Assembly (NCBI RefSeq): GCF_001411555.2
Contig: NC_049909.1
Coordinates: 11,291,485 to 11,355,484, forward strand
Direction: 5' to 3'
DNA length: 64,000 bases
Origin: Juglans regia
Taxonomy: Eukaryota > Streptophyta > Magnoliopsida > Fagales > Juglandaceae
A model generated the notes under the pieces. That model was not told the origin of the DNA. It worked only from the letters and a program-made list of their open reading frames with translations, and ran no database searches. Every line of letters starts with the position of its first letter. Position 1 is the stretch's first letter. Below are positions 22,850-34,237 of this stretch, piece by piece. Both the position numbers and the translations under genes were made by a program.

Positions 22850-23411
22850 AAAAACCTCTTAGTAGCTTTGGAATATATGCATAATTCTCCCAATGATCCG
22901 AAAAGCCTTCCGCTCCTAATTTTGCAAGAAAATCTACCGAAGAATTACCTTCTCAAAAAATGTGTTGAACCTTGAGATCCATAAACCTCAACAATGCTTG
23001 GATTTCATCCCAAAAATCTTCCAAATACCAAACCGGACACCTCTTATCCAACAGTCATTTTAAAACCAGCATGGAATCCATTTCTATATCAATATGCATA
23101 AAGCCAAAGGATTTTGCAAACTGCAAACCATGCAATAGTCCCAATAATTCCGCTTTATTATTAGTACCTTCTCCAAAATGAGCCAAAAATGCAGCCAACA
23201 TCTTACCTTGGTGGTTTCGAAACACCCCACCAGCGCCCATCAATCCTGGATTACCAATGCAGCTTCCATCAATGTTCAACTTCACTCTGCTTGCAGCTAG
23301 AAGACACCACCGAACCAGCTTTGGTAGCTTAGGAGGCACATGTTTAAATGACAAGGATAAAGAATCAAGAATCTTTTGATCACGACAAGATAAAGCAGCA
23401 GTATCCTTCAA
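22850..23411 (-). pseudogene. LINE RNase H domain
   Basis: The frame from 23411 reads RVKLNIDGSCIGNPGLMGAG, NNKAELLGLLHGLQFAKSFG and IDIEMDSMLVLK, with the D-E-D catalytic residues of RNase H still present. A stop follows, then readable remnants (HIFREGNSSVDFLAKLGAEG). RNase H removes the RNA template during LINE cDNA synthesis. Confidence 0.82.
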
Positions 23412-23516
23412 CTTTAGAGCAGGCCAACCAATCTAGTATTTGATCTTCTCCCAAACCGACTGCACTGATTCATCCAACTCTTCCATTCTAGTTGTACATC
23501 TTCTATTCCACAAGCA

Positions 23517-23990
23517 TCATATCACAATACATGGTATAATGCCAAACAATGAGCCTACCTTCGAATTATTTTTTGCCTTTTGAAACCAGCCTTCAACTCT
23601 CTCACGCCAACCCTTCCCTCTCATGGAGCTCAATCCCACACAGTTAAATACTTTTTCCCATATTGCTTCGGCAAAATCTCCTTTCGCCAAAACATGATTT
23701 AAATCCTCATACGCCCCTGCCTCACAACAATTACACCTTGATACAATAGGTATCCCAACCTTCCGAACATTATCATCCACACTCAAAGCATTAAGAAAAG
23801 CTTTTCATACCATAACCAATATTTTTTTTTTTTAAGAGAAGGATGCCAAAACCACCTAGACCAAGCCACTGCTGGGGCTCGCACCCTCAAACAATTCAAA
23901 GGACTTTTTGCTTTAAATTTACAATCCACATTTTTTGTCCAAATCAGGATATACTTCCCTTCCTTTTGTTGTCCCAAGCTTTGCACAATA
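23517..23990 (-). pseudogene. LINE zf-RVT region
   Basis: Two neighbouring frames read parts of the zinc-binding domain after RT: AVAWSRWFWHPSL near 23850 and RCNCCEAGAYEDLNHVLAKG near 23700, followed by AIWEKVF. A T-run and a frameshift separate them. Confidence 0.7.
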
Positions 23991-24318
23991 GATAAAGCTC
24001 TTTCAACTCCAACCAGCCGAGTTATAGCATCAAAATTCCACCCATTTTCGAGTTTACATTCTTGAATCGTAGTCTTTGAAAATGGACAGACTGGAAAAAA
24101 AAATTCAACAGACCCTCATCCGACCATCGATCATGCCAAAAAGAAATTATCCCCTCTCTTATATTCCAATGAGAATGATTTAAAGCCAACGACAAGCACC
24201 TCACAATCATACGCCAATTTCTTGAACCCTTGCAAGGATCAAGCAACGACACATGGTGAGTCTTCACATACTTAGCTCGAAAAAAATTTGCCCAAAAAGA
24301 ATTCTCATAGAGCAACTT

Positions 24319-25675
24319 CTAGGAAAATTCTACATATAGAGATAGTTGAATGTCATCCAACCTTTTTATGCCCAAACCACCTTCCTCAATTGGCAAACAT
24401 ATCTTCTTCCATGCACGCCAACTATATTTGTATCTTTCTTCCGAAGAACCCCAAAATAATTTGCTAAAACACCCATTTAATCTCTTCAAAACAGTTTTAA
24501 GGGCTTGAATGCTGGATAATAAATGTATAGGCAAACTCATCAGTACTTGCCCGATCAAGAGTAGACGAGCTCCTTGAGAAAGTAATTTGGATTTCCATCT
24601 GCCAATTCTCACACGGATTTTAGTCACCAAACCCTCCAAGTGTACAAATTTCAACCTCCCTAAAATTATAGGCATGCCTAAATAGCAAAAAGGGAAGACA
24701 CCCTCTTGAAAACTAGTTTCTCGAAGAAGCACCCACTACCTAGCATGATAGATTGAATTAGAAAAATTAAGAGAAGATTTTCCCACACTAATCATCTAAC
24801 CCGACCATCTTTCATAAGTTTCAAAAACTTACAGAATATTTCGAAGAGACTTGAGGCTACCATACGTAAAGATAAAAATTTCATCCGCATATAGTGAATG
24901 AGAAATATGCGAAACTCCTCTTGGATGAGAAAATGGCTCCATTTTTCCTTCTGCAAAACCATACTTTATCAGCCTAGATAAAACCTCCTCCACCAAGATA
25001 AACAAAAGAGGAGATAGTGGATCACCTTGTCAAAGACCCCTACCACCTTTAAAGAAGCCTTTAGAGATGCCATTCATCACCATTGAAAACCATGACGAAG
25101 TAATATAATTTTGAATCAATCCACAAACTTGATGAGAAAACCCAAAAGCTTCAACCACATGTAATGAAAAATCCCATTCAACAATGTCATACACTTTTGC
25201 CATATCCACCTTCATCAACACATTATCACTTCTCCTCTTCTTATTAATCGATTGAATTATTTCTTGCGTCAAGCTTATGTTATAAAAAATGCTTCTCCAA
25301 GGAAGAAAAGCACATTGCTCAGGCGAAACTAGTCTAGAGAAATTAGGAGTAAGACTCTGGACAAGTACTTTAGAATAAACTTTATAAATTACCACACAAG
25401 CTAATAGGTCGAAATTTATCAAAGTTGGTCCGATTATCAACTTTTAGAATAAGCACCAGGGACGATGCTGAATAAAGCTGAGGAAAAATCTTTCCTCTAA
25501 ACAAATCTCCAATTGCATCCACCATATCCATCTTAACAATATCCCAATAATAATGAAAGAAAACTGATCCGAATCCATCTGGACACGGACTACAATCAAC
25601 CGGAATAGCAAAAATTGTATCCTTCACTTCCTCCAACGATGGCACCTTACATATCATCTCATTTTTTTCTTCCAC
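24319..25675 (-). pseudogene. LINE reverse transcriptase with YADE in place of YADD
   Basis: Landmarks in order on the minus strand: IPVDCSPCPDGFGSVFFHYY, LVLILKVDN, FRPISLCGN, EQCAFLPWRSI, VLMKVDMAKVYDIVEWDF (first catalytic Asp kept), GGRGL, then SLYADEIFIF near 24880-24905 and YLGMPIILGRLKF. The second Asp of the YADD box is a Glu here, which would be expected to cripple polymerisation even without the stops and frameshifts at about 25390, 25030 and 24740. Confidence 0.82.
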
Positions 25676-25959
25676 AATTGGAGCCTCAATTAAATAGGAG
25701 AGATTCGGTAAAGAAAGCCTTGGCCTGATTTTAGAAAATTTTCAAAGTACTCCACTGCACCAAGATGAACAACATCAGGAGAGGCCAAATGTCGCCCATC
25801 TGAAAGTGTCATCTCTAAAATCATCTTTGACTTAATTGCCTTCATTGCACGGAAACAACTCGCAGAAGCCTCCCCCTAGATAATAAATGTAGATTTTCTT
25901 TCATTTTCTGTACGCTTCTTCATTTTCTTTCTATGTTTCTTTTTTAAACAAATTTGTTT

Positions 25960-26482
25960 TAAAATAAAGATAGAGGTGCTCTTCTGCCACCGCATGCGGC
26001 TTTTTTGAGCCTAGGGCCACCAGTTACTTCTGACTGACTGCCAGACTTCCAGGGTGACGCGTGGTTCTCACGTGCCATCACAGTCACTTTGTTTGTCTTT
26101 TTTTCCTCCAAGGTTGAAAATGCGGTTCTATGTCTTTCCAAGATGTAATTGTTTCTTTAATTTCTGTTATGTCTTTTGTTTTAGAAAAATAAAAATAAAA
26201 AACACAATCTCTTGGACTTTTGTCCATAGAGTGTGCATCTACTCCGTCTTAGACAGAATATGTGGTTTGTAAATTCTGTCTTGGACAGAGTTGTGATATC
26301 TCTCAAATGGTGGTCTGTAGAGGTTTGCAGCATGAATTAAACCATGTCAGTCACAGTTGTGTACTAAGGAGCTATTAATGTTGTACATGGCTTGTTATGT
26401 ATGTTTCAGGTCAAACTTGTAATGTCCATTATTAATGAATGCAATATATTTTATAAAAGAACAAAAAAAATAAAAATAAAAA
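25960..26482 (+). mobile_element. A-tailed SINE-like retroposon, plus-strand copy
   Basis: It shares ordered blocks with the minus-strand copy at 1477-2036 ('ggacttttgtcca', 'gacagagttgt', 'aaaccatgtcagtca', 'aatgaatgcaat') and ends in an A-rich tail at about 26459-26482. No reading frame is maintained between copies. It lies just beyond the 5' end of the reverse-strand LINE but is a separate insertion. Confidence 0.5.
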
Positions 26483-27029
26483 GATAGAGGAATAAGAGGA
26501 GGGGGTAGAGGCCCCAAATAAACGCCTCATTACAGTAGTGTTTGAAATATTTAAAATCAAAATCAAAATAAAGGGAAATAGACAAATGGTCCGGGCTTTT
26601 TGCCAAGCAGGGGATCGCCTCAAGCATTTGCTGTAGTCCAAACTCGAAACTCGAAAGCCATGATCAAGACACCGCAAGCAACTATTTCAATTGTTTTGGA
26701 AATTCTTAGTGCTATTATCTCCATGCCTTCATTTAGGAAAATTAGAGTGACCAGAGAAATGAGAGAGGGGCTTCGGTTTGCACAATACAAAATGAAGGAG
26801 AGGAAAAAGAAGCTCGGCAGCCACAAATATAAGGCACCAACTCATTCTCTCTCTTTGCATTGCTTCATGGACAGTAGTACTGTACAAATCTTGATAAGTT
26901 GGATGGTGAAAAAGTGGTACAAATGCCCTGAACTGCTGACCCTTGCTTTCTAGGTGCCATGAGGCGTTACCCATAATGGAGATTTCAGCTAAAGATGAGG
27001 CAACCCAAAGCATGACACGTGGCACTCCA
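26483..27029. other. Unassigned sequence with overlapping open stretches
   Basis: Open stretches of about 100 codons exist on both strands (26600-26953 plus, 26729-27025 minus), without any domain I recognise. They overlap, so at most one could be real; chance is likelier. Confidence 0.3.
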
Positions 27030-29470
27030 TTATTGGACCATTTTGCACCTTAAAATCACTAAAACTTCTATTAATTGCACCATAAATTTCTAAAGATTCA
27101 AGCTAAACTAATGGTGCAATGCTTTTTATCTAGTTATGATCATAAGTACCTCAATTAAATCCAACAAGGATCTTTTTCTCTTTAAGGATCATAAATCAAC
27201 TTTGCTCTTGAAATAACTTCCTAACTAGTTTAATCCATTGATGAATTTCCTATTTTTCCACATTAAATCAATATCCAATAATCAAAGAATTACTCTTGAT
27301 CTAACTTTCTTTTGAGGTATTACAATGAAAGCTAGAATTGCCTATTAAGGACTCGGTTTTTGGTCTTTGAAGATCAAGTTATATGGATTGATATTTTCTT
27401 GCAAATCTGGACATATATAATGTGAAGAGTATGAATATTGTTTTAGGTTCTGTTTTGGTATTTATTAAGTGTTAATTTTCGGATCAAGAGATTATTACAA
27501 GTATGAATATTTTAGGCTTTAATCACAAGTAGTGAAAATGCTTATGCTCGTAGGTTTGGATTTTGGCTTATCTTTTCAGTTGTTGTACGAGGAATGTTAC
27601 TTTGAGCCCAGAAATCGATTTTTCATGGAAAATATGTGTAGTTTGAGGATTTTTGTTAGTTTTTGGGCCAAATTTCCATTATTAAAAGTTTAGGGGTCGA
27701 AATGCAATTTTTGCAACTTGAATGGGCGATTTGCAATTATTGCTAACTTTTGGAAATTCCAAAGTTTAATGATGAACTTTATGGTTGATTAAATAGTCTT
27801 AACCTTAGTTCGTATTTATTATACCCTTTGAAGAGTTTTCTGTTTTTAAGCAACTAACAAGTTTGTAAGTTAGCTCTTAACTTCTCATGGTTTATGAATT
27901 CATGTTTATTGATAAACATTGCATTTATGTTTGTGTTCTGAAGTTTCATTTATATCCAAAATGAGCAAGTCATCATATCTGTCATTTCTCATGAAGCACA
28001 AGTACATGTCATGAAGTATAAGTCATCAAGCATGAAAATCTTTTTTGTCACGTACCCAAAGCCAGGATGGGAGAATATCTGAGTGGAAATCCCCTGCCAC
28101 TCTAGAGTTATTAAAAATAAAGTGAAATTTCCTAGATTGAAGAAGAACAATCAACGGGTTTCGAATGGAATAAAAAAATTACTAGAGCAAAGTTAGTAGA
28201 GCACCTAACACTGGTGGTTGCGAAATGAATAAAATACTCATGGTGTAGATGTTCCGCTCTACCTAAGTATATCTGATGATAAGGCTACGTTTGGATGTTG
28301 AACTAAACTGAGCTGAGTTGAGTTTTTTATTAATAGTGGTGAGTTAAGTAGTGGAGAGAATTATGTGAAGCTCATCTAAATTGAGTTAAAAATGTGTTTG
28401 GATATTAAGATGAGTTTAGTACTTTTTGTGGGAAATTGAAAAAGGTTGTGAGTCCTACGTATAAAGATATTTTAAGTTAAAAAAGGTTGTGGATCCCACG
28501 TGTAAAAAGGTTTTGAGTTGGGATGAGTTTAGTAATTTGGGAATTGGGTGTTTGGATGTTAGACTCAACTCAAAGTTAGACTGAACTCAGCTGACTTTGG
28601 AAACCAAACGCAGCCAGTCACATCTAAGCTAAAACCTGTGATGTGGTGCAGTAACCAACATGAGCACCCGATTTATGGAAACCCTGAGGTTTCCACCCTT
28701 TGTAAGAACAATAATAAATAAAAAAATGTTATTTGGAAGCATGAATGAAAGTATGAAAGCTCTGATGTTTCAAAGTCACCTTATTTTTTAAAAGGAATAT
28801 AAATGGGTGAACATACAGTTTTGTAAATAAAAGTTCATGTCATTCATGCATACATGTAATGTTTATTACTATATATGTATTTGTGAACTCTTACTAAGTT
28901 ATTAGTATAACTTACTGAGATTTGTAAAAATCACACATTAGTAGTCCTAACTATACCATTCTTACCTGGGATAGTAGAAGTTGTTATAGGTTAGCATGAC
29001 GAGGAACATACATGCTTGAATGAGGTCGACTAGTGAGGAGCTTGACCTAGAGGAGACAATGGAGCTCATACTCCAATTTCTAGATGTTATTTTCTTATTA
29101 ATAGCTGAGATTTGTAAACGGTTTAATTTTTAAGTTTGGAACTATGTGAAGTGGATGTTTTGTATTTTTGGAGTATGCATCTCAAAGACACTCAATTATG
29201 TTTATTGTTTGTAAATATTATACTGACTTACTATCAGTACAATCTGCTGTATTTATGGTTATAAATTTTAGTTTGGAATTTTAGTTTATTCTGGTACACA
29301 TTATAAATTGAAAGAATTATTCCGTTGTGATTATTGCATACTGCTAAATGTAGGCTAGGTGCATTGGGTATTATTTGTGATGGAAGTACGTAATATTGTG
29401 TTGCATATCATGACACTTCAATCTCTATTAAATCTCAAGCCAAAGTTGGGAGCATCACATAGCTGATCAC
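27030..29470 (+). other. Possible Gypsy LTR-type non-coding region
   Basis: The region is non-coding with features seen in long plant Gypsy LTRs: 'ccaggatgggagaatatctg' with 'ggaaatcccctgccactcta' (28060-28110), 'cttactaagttattagtata' (28890) and a possible end 'gggagcatcaca' near 29459. I could not find the matching start or target duplication, so this is a tentative call. The MITE at 28283-28615 is nested in it. Confidence 0.3.
28283..28615. mobile_element. MITE, 'gtttggatgtt' family, 333 bp
   Basis: The termini are inverted: 'ggctacgtttgg' on the left and 'ccaaacgcagcc' on the right, each followed inward by 'gatgttgaactaaactgagc'-like sequence. Relatives are at 35413, 39561 and 45856. No clean target duplication is visible. 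Confidence 0.7.
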
Positions 29471-30103
29471 GTGAATTTCAAGAAGTGTTGGTGCGTGAGA
29501 GTGGGAAGTTGTGGTGAAAGTGATAGTAAAAGAGAGGGAAAAATAGAGATTGTCTCTTGTGAAAGTGAAACGAGCTTCTTACGTCAAAGTTTGGCACACA
29601 CTAACACACAAGCTCATGCATATATGGTCCCTCCCCACACCTTACTTATAGGCATGCACGTACCCTCACTGCACAAATTTTGTAAGCCATGTCGTCCATT
29701 CATCAGTGTTAGAAAATAATGCTTGATCACGCAATGTGGCATAGACATATATAGGCCAAATTAGCGTTGTATAGTTTGCCTGAAGTTTTTTTTTTTTTTT
29801 TTGAGTTTGAAAAGTGATAAATATAAAGATTTAAACTCAAACCCAAATTGTATTTGTTAGGTACGTATAAATTAGATTGTAACTGAGAGGAGCTAGCGGA
29901 GAGTGTGTGCCACACTTGCCTATTGTGTGTCGGATGGCCTTCACATGCCTTGCTAGCTAGCTTGCTAGTCATACAAATGGTGGGGGCAGTAGTGGATCGA
30001 TCTAGATCGACGTGGTGAATTTGTTTAGGTGGCACATGGACTACCGTCTTCCTTATTTAGGTTGTGATCAGTTAGGAGCTGAAAATGGAGCCTCCACAAT
30101 GTT
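29471..30103. other. Intergenic sequence, no gene seen
   Basis: Chance frames only. A T-run lies at 29786-29801. Confidence 0.4.
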
Positions 30104-31040
30104 GTGGAGGAAGAGAAACCAATGATGATAACCGTCTTCCTTATTATTTTTTGTGGGTTATTTTTGGTGATTTATTTTCAGGTTAAGGATTTTCAGAACT
30201 GGACATTTATGGTTCATCTTTGCAAGTGTATGGTGATATTGATTTTGAAATGTCTTTTCTATATAAATTATTTTCTAGATTTTTTTTATTTACTTTTTTT
30301 ATTTCAGTCCGACGATAACTAATCCCAACAATTATATTCACACAACATATTTTATAACATATTTCAAAAGTAAAAAATTTCAATTGTTTGGTGCAATCTT
30401 TTATGGCTTCCCCTCCCTTATTTTATTATTATTTTTTTTTTTTTGGTGAATGGTTATTATGTGGGTTTTTTTGGTCATTTGTCTTCACGTCTTTTGGTTG
30501 AGGAGTGTGGACGTTTTTGGTTTTACTCTTTGTAAGTGTATGGTGTTATTTATTTTTTAACGTCATTTATTATATAATTATTTTCTTATTTTATGGAATT
30601 GTGAGTGTTTTGGAGAAGTTTTTGTCACAAACTGTGTTTTGGAGAAGTTTGGCATAAATGATTTTTGTCACAAACTAAGCAAAACATACAATATATACAA
30701 TCTAACATAAATTGTGAGTGTATTATAAAATTAGGAAAAAAAAAAGTAACTAAAAGAAATTCGGCATATAGGTAGGGCCAAAACAAAGGCATCTAAAAAT
30801 ATTTTCTCTTTCTGAGTTATTATTTTTCTGTTTAATACTGTGTTTGTGGCTTTGTTGGTGCCATGTATAAGGACAATATTGTGTTCGAACAGAATCAACA
30901 ATATATGAAAATATTTAAAAGGAATTTGTATTTTAAAATCTGTGTTTTGGAGAAGTTTGGTAGAAATAATTTTTGTCACAAACCAAGAAAAACATACAAT
31001 ATATACAACCTAATATAAATTGTGAGTGTATTATAAAAAA
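30104..31040. repeat. Diverged tandem duplication, ~300-bp period
   Basis: The segments around 30104-30290 and 30400-30590 share 'gtgggtt', 'gcaagtgtatggtg' / 'gtaagtgtatggtg' and 'attattttct'. The segments from 30633 and 30941 share 'tgtgttttggagaagtttgg', 'atttttgtcacaaac' and 'attgtgagtgtattataaa', offset 308 bp. A third partial copy of 'gttttggagaagtttttgtc' is at 30606. Confidence 0.65.
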
Positions 31041-31579
31041 AAATAAAAAAAAATTAACAGATCACTAGAGATAAGGAAAACACATCTGAAAACCCTATCT
31101 ACAAAAAGAATATGTAATATCTTTATTTACAACAGATAAATATGTTAGTGTAAAATTAAACAAAAAATTCAATAGAAATTCAAATAATGAAACATTGAAT
31201 ATGAAGAAATTGAAAGATCTTAGAGAAACTGAGAAATGAGGGTTTTTTTAAATATAACAAAAATCCTATTTTATGTAGAAAAGTTAAAAATAAAACCGAA
31301 TGTAGGAGAGTCATTGTAAAAAAAGGATACATATATTGAATCATAGAAAAACGATTTAAGAAAATTGAATCTAATAAGCAATAATACGAAGATCTAACCT
31401 TTATTTATAACAGATGAAACAACAGATAAATGTATATTTTGTGACCATATTTTTGCAAAAGAAGGATGTCGATATATTTTTTATATATTTTTTTTCTATC
31501 CATTAAATTATTGATTGAAATCTATATATTTTTTTTATAAGAAGCACATTATTTAATAAAAATAATTATTTTACTAAAC

Positions 31580-31615
31580 TAGACAAACGTGATTTACATG
31601 TTGCTCTGCACTAGT
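31580..31615 (+). mobile_element. Helitron-type 3' terminus (upstream copy)
   Basis: The stem aacgtg/catgtt (31586-31602, one G-T pair) is followed by nine bases and CTAGT at 31611-31615. A short hairpin just before CTRRT is the hallmark of Helitron 3' ends. The wording matches the terminus at 33431-33464. The 5' start of this copy was not located. Confidence 0.5.
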
Positions 31616-31708
31616 AACTATATCTCTTTATACTTAAAAGCGTCTATCGTCCAATGAACAGTGACATCAACAGTAATGAACAGTGACATCAATAGTGACA
31701 TCAACAGC

Positions 31709-31833
31709 AAAATCACAAAACCGCAAATCACGAGAGACAACCGAAGCAAATCCACCATAAATTCATCACAAAAAATCACAAAACCGCAAAACCACAGAGG
31801 CAACCGAAGCAAATCCACCATAAAATCATCACA
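31709..31833. repeat. Two ~62-bp tandem units in the Helitron 5' part
   Basis: 'atcacaaaaccgcaaa' followed by 'caaccgaagcaaatccacca' occurs twice in a row, then degenerates into 'aaaatcatcacaaaa' repeats up to about 31960. Confidence 0.75.
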
Positions 31834-31969
31834 AAAATACACGGTAAAATCACAAAATCATCATAAAATCTTCACAAAAATATCACAAATTAACAAAATC
31901 ACCACAAAATCACTATAAAATCATAACAAAAATACCATAAAATAAAAAAAATCACCACAAATTACGGTG

Positions 31970-32530
31970 GTGGAGGTGGCCTAAGGGGAAGTGGGCATCC
32001 TTGAGGGAAGGTGAGCATCCATGGTGGCTAGGCTGGGCGTGAGGACGGCTACGAGAGGTGGTCGGTGGCGAAAGGAGGTCTCGGTGGTGGTGCGGTGGCC
32101 AGAGGAGGTGGAGCTCCGCCGTGGGTGTGGAGAACCCGTGCAAGAGAGAGGTAGATTTCGTGGGAGCAAACGGCACGGAGATGGAGGCCGAGCTCGCTGG
32201 AGGGGGATGGCCGGTGGGAGAGGAGGCTATCGTGGAGGTGGTGGCGCCGGAGGATGGCGTACGGCGGCGCAACAGCATCAAACCCATTCAGGCTGTGCAC
32301 AACCGAGAGAGAGGAAGAGAGAGCGTGAGAGAGGGAGACCGGTGTGGGGGGACTTGCCGGAGTGTGGTGATGCCGGTGGAAGAGGCGGTGAGGCTCACCG
32401 ACGCACAGCGGCGACGGGCTGGGCAGAGGAAGATTCGGCTGGGAGGAGGGGCAGCGTACCGCGTACGCGTGAGCCGAGGGAGGAGAGAGAGAGGGGAGGG
32501 AAAAGTGAGGGAGAAAAGAAAAATATATAG
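31970..32530. other. GC-rich island inside the Helitron
   Basis: The base composition jumps from about one quarter GC to well over half, with many CG dinucleotides, then drops back at 32530. Long open stretches exist on both strands (for example 32021-32530 and 32058-32570 plus; 31952-32287 minus), but their protein sequences are low-complexity Arg/Gly or Pro/Ser/His and I recognise no domain. It may be a captured GC-rich exon or promoter, as Helitrons often carry. Confidence 0.5.
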
Positions 32531-33095
32531 GGATTTATCAAGTCCTTTCGTTTTGGGATCTTCAAAATGATTTAACAATAAAAGATAAAAATACTGATTT
32601 AAATATACATAAATATTAATTTAATTAAAAATATTGAAATAAATTAAATAAACAATAAAATTTTATTAAATATTTTTAAGAAATTAATCTCAATTCTTCA
32701 TTTTAAATTCTTAAATTTGATCTAACAATAAAAATTTAAACATTGATTTAAATTAATTTAAAATTTAAATAATTAATATATAAATATTATATTATACATA
32801 AACTATCAAATTTAATTTATTAAATATTAATCTTCCATCATTAAATAAATGATAAAATTTTACTAAATATTTTTAAGAAATTAAAATTATATAAATAATT
32901 AGAGTTTTAACATAATTTAAATATGATAATATTCTTAATTAACTAAATTAGGCAAACGTACGTGGGAAAAATGTTAATTTTTAGGTTTTAAATTACAACC
33001 CTTCATCTTTAATCTTCAGATTTAATCTAACGATAGAAGTTTAAATATTGATTTAAACTAACATAAAACAAATAACTAAAATATAAATATTCTAC

Positions 33096-33295
33096 CATAC
33101 ACTTAAAATTAACTTTAATTTATAAAATATTAATTTTTCATCATTAAGTAAAAGATAAAGTTTTACTGAATATTTTTAAGAGAATAATATTATATCATAC
33201 ACTTAAAATCAACTTTAATTTATAAAATATTATTTTTTCATCATTAAATAAATGATGAAGTTTTACTGAATATTTTTAATAGAAAAGAACTATAT
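33096..33295. repeat. Two 100-bp tandem units, more diverged copies upstream
   Basis: 'catacacttaaaat' starts at 33096 and 33196. Each is followed by 'aactttaatttataaaatat' and 'ttttactgaatatttttaa'. Related but more diverged blocks occur near 32790 and 32600, so the AT-rich half of the Helitron is built from this unit. Confidence 0.75.
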
Positions 33296-33464
33296 AATTA
33301 TTTTAAAATTTTAATATAATTTAAATTCCATAATAAATGATGAATATAAATAAATAATAATTTTACTCATATATATTAGATTATTTTAATATTAAAAATT
33401 TTTATTTATTTTTTTTAATTAGGCATACATGGCAAACGTGTTTTGCACGTTAGCCACCGCTGGT

Positions 33465-34158
33465 ATATATATAAACATATATATATATAAACATATATAT
33501 ATATAACTAGTTTGATTAACGAAATCATTTGATGAGATTGCATGGGATGAAGGGGTTGAATAGGGCATGTTTTGTTATAAATTATAAACCCAATGGATCG
33601 AGAAATTAAATTAAGAGACTCTCAATAATTTGGTCCATGATTCTCAAACGTGGGCTTTTGCAACTCCGAGTGGGACTTTGATTAGAAAGTGGATGAATGA
33701 ATGAATGTTGGATCTTACTACTCCTTTTGCTATTGGTTTGCTTGTCTACGATATTTCCAAACAAATCATGTAGTGGCAACTCACTTTCTCAATGTAATGA
33801 TGAAATCCATATTTTTGGACCCAAACAGGTCACAGCACTTTCGGGGAATAAAACGGTCACTTTTTATTTTTTATTTTTTTTGGTCCTTTTGGTTCAGTCA
33901 TTGGAGCCTCACTACCTAATTCCTCCTCAAAATATGGCCCTACTTGGTCCTACCATCGCCGTCTCAGTAACTGTTCCTTACTTCTTTATCTCTCTTTTTT
34001 AAAATAAAAAGAATAATATTATATATAAACTTGAAGTTCAGTTTTTCTATATTCTTTTTTAAAGTGAAATCATTAAAAAATAATTTTTTTTTTTTTATAG
34101 ATCTCAAATTTATTTATTTATCGACATGGTCACGATGCTCTAAGTTAAGCCATTGGCG
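33465..34158. other. Intergenic sequence before the long hairpin
   Basis: It holds a short TA-rich repeat (33465-33505) and a (gaat)n patch at about 33691. Frames at 33697-34002 are unrecognised and probably fortuitous. Confidence 0.4.
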
Positions 34159-34237
34159 TTATAAAAAATTTTTATAAAAATAATTTCTAAATAGATATTA
34201 TATTATATAATATGTTAGATTTATTTTATAATAAAAA
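34159..34237. repeat. 79-bp direct repeat R, copy 1
   Basis: From 'ttataaaaaatttttataaa' to 'ttttataataaaaa', apparently identical to 34556-34634. It ends exactly where the left arm of the inverted repeat begins (34238). Confidence 0.88.

Larger units (their letters stand above)
22770..25890 (-). mobile_element. Reverse-strand L1-type LINE, 5'-truncated
   Basis: On the minus strand this encodes ORF2 from just before the RT domain (about 25880, GEASASCFRAMKAIKSKMIL) to the RNase H end near 22850. Domains run RT, zf-RVT, RNase H. It is broken by several stops and frameshifts. The 3' end abuts the dead Copia fragment near 22770. Its wording differs from the 6.8-kb LINE, so it is a different lineage. 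Confidence 0.8.
31623..33464 (+). mobile_element. Non-autonomous Helitron, ~1.84 kb
   Basis: The 5' end reads TCTCTTTATACTTAAAAG, with an A just before it, as Helitrons insert in AT dinucleotides. The 3' end has the hairpin aacgtg-ttttg-cacgtt (33435-33451), nine spacer bases, then CTGGT at 33460-33464, which fits CTRRT; the base after it is A rather than the expected T. There is no Rep/helicase gene, so it would depend on an autonomous element. Inside are a short repeat block, a GC-rich island and AT-rich ~100-bp repeats. The terminus at 31580-31615 is the same family, 7 bp upstream, giving a head-to-tail arrangement. Confidence 0.52.

Noticed and set aside
26600..27025. Overlapping 117- and 98-codon open frames on opposite strands.
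   Set aside because: They are mutually exclusive in part and neither shows a known motif; probably chance.
32021..32570. Overlapping ~170-codon open frames in the GC-rich island.
   Set aside because: Low-complexity Arg/Gly content and overlapping open frames on both strands are expected from GC-rich DNA with few stop codons. No domain was recognised, so no CDS is called.
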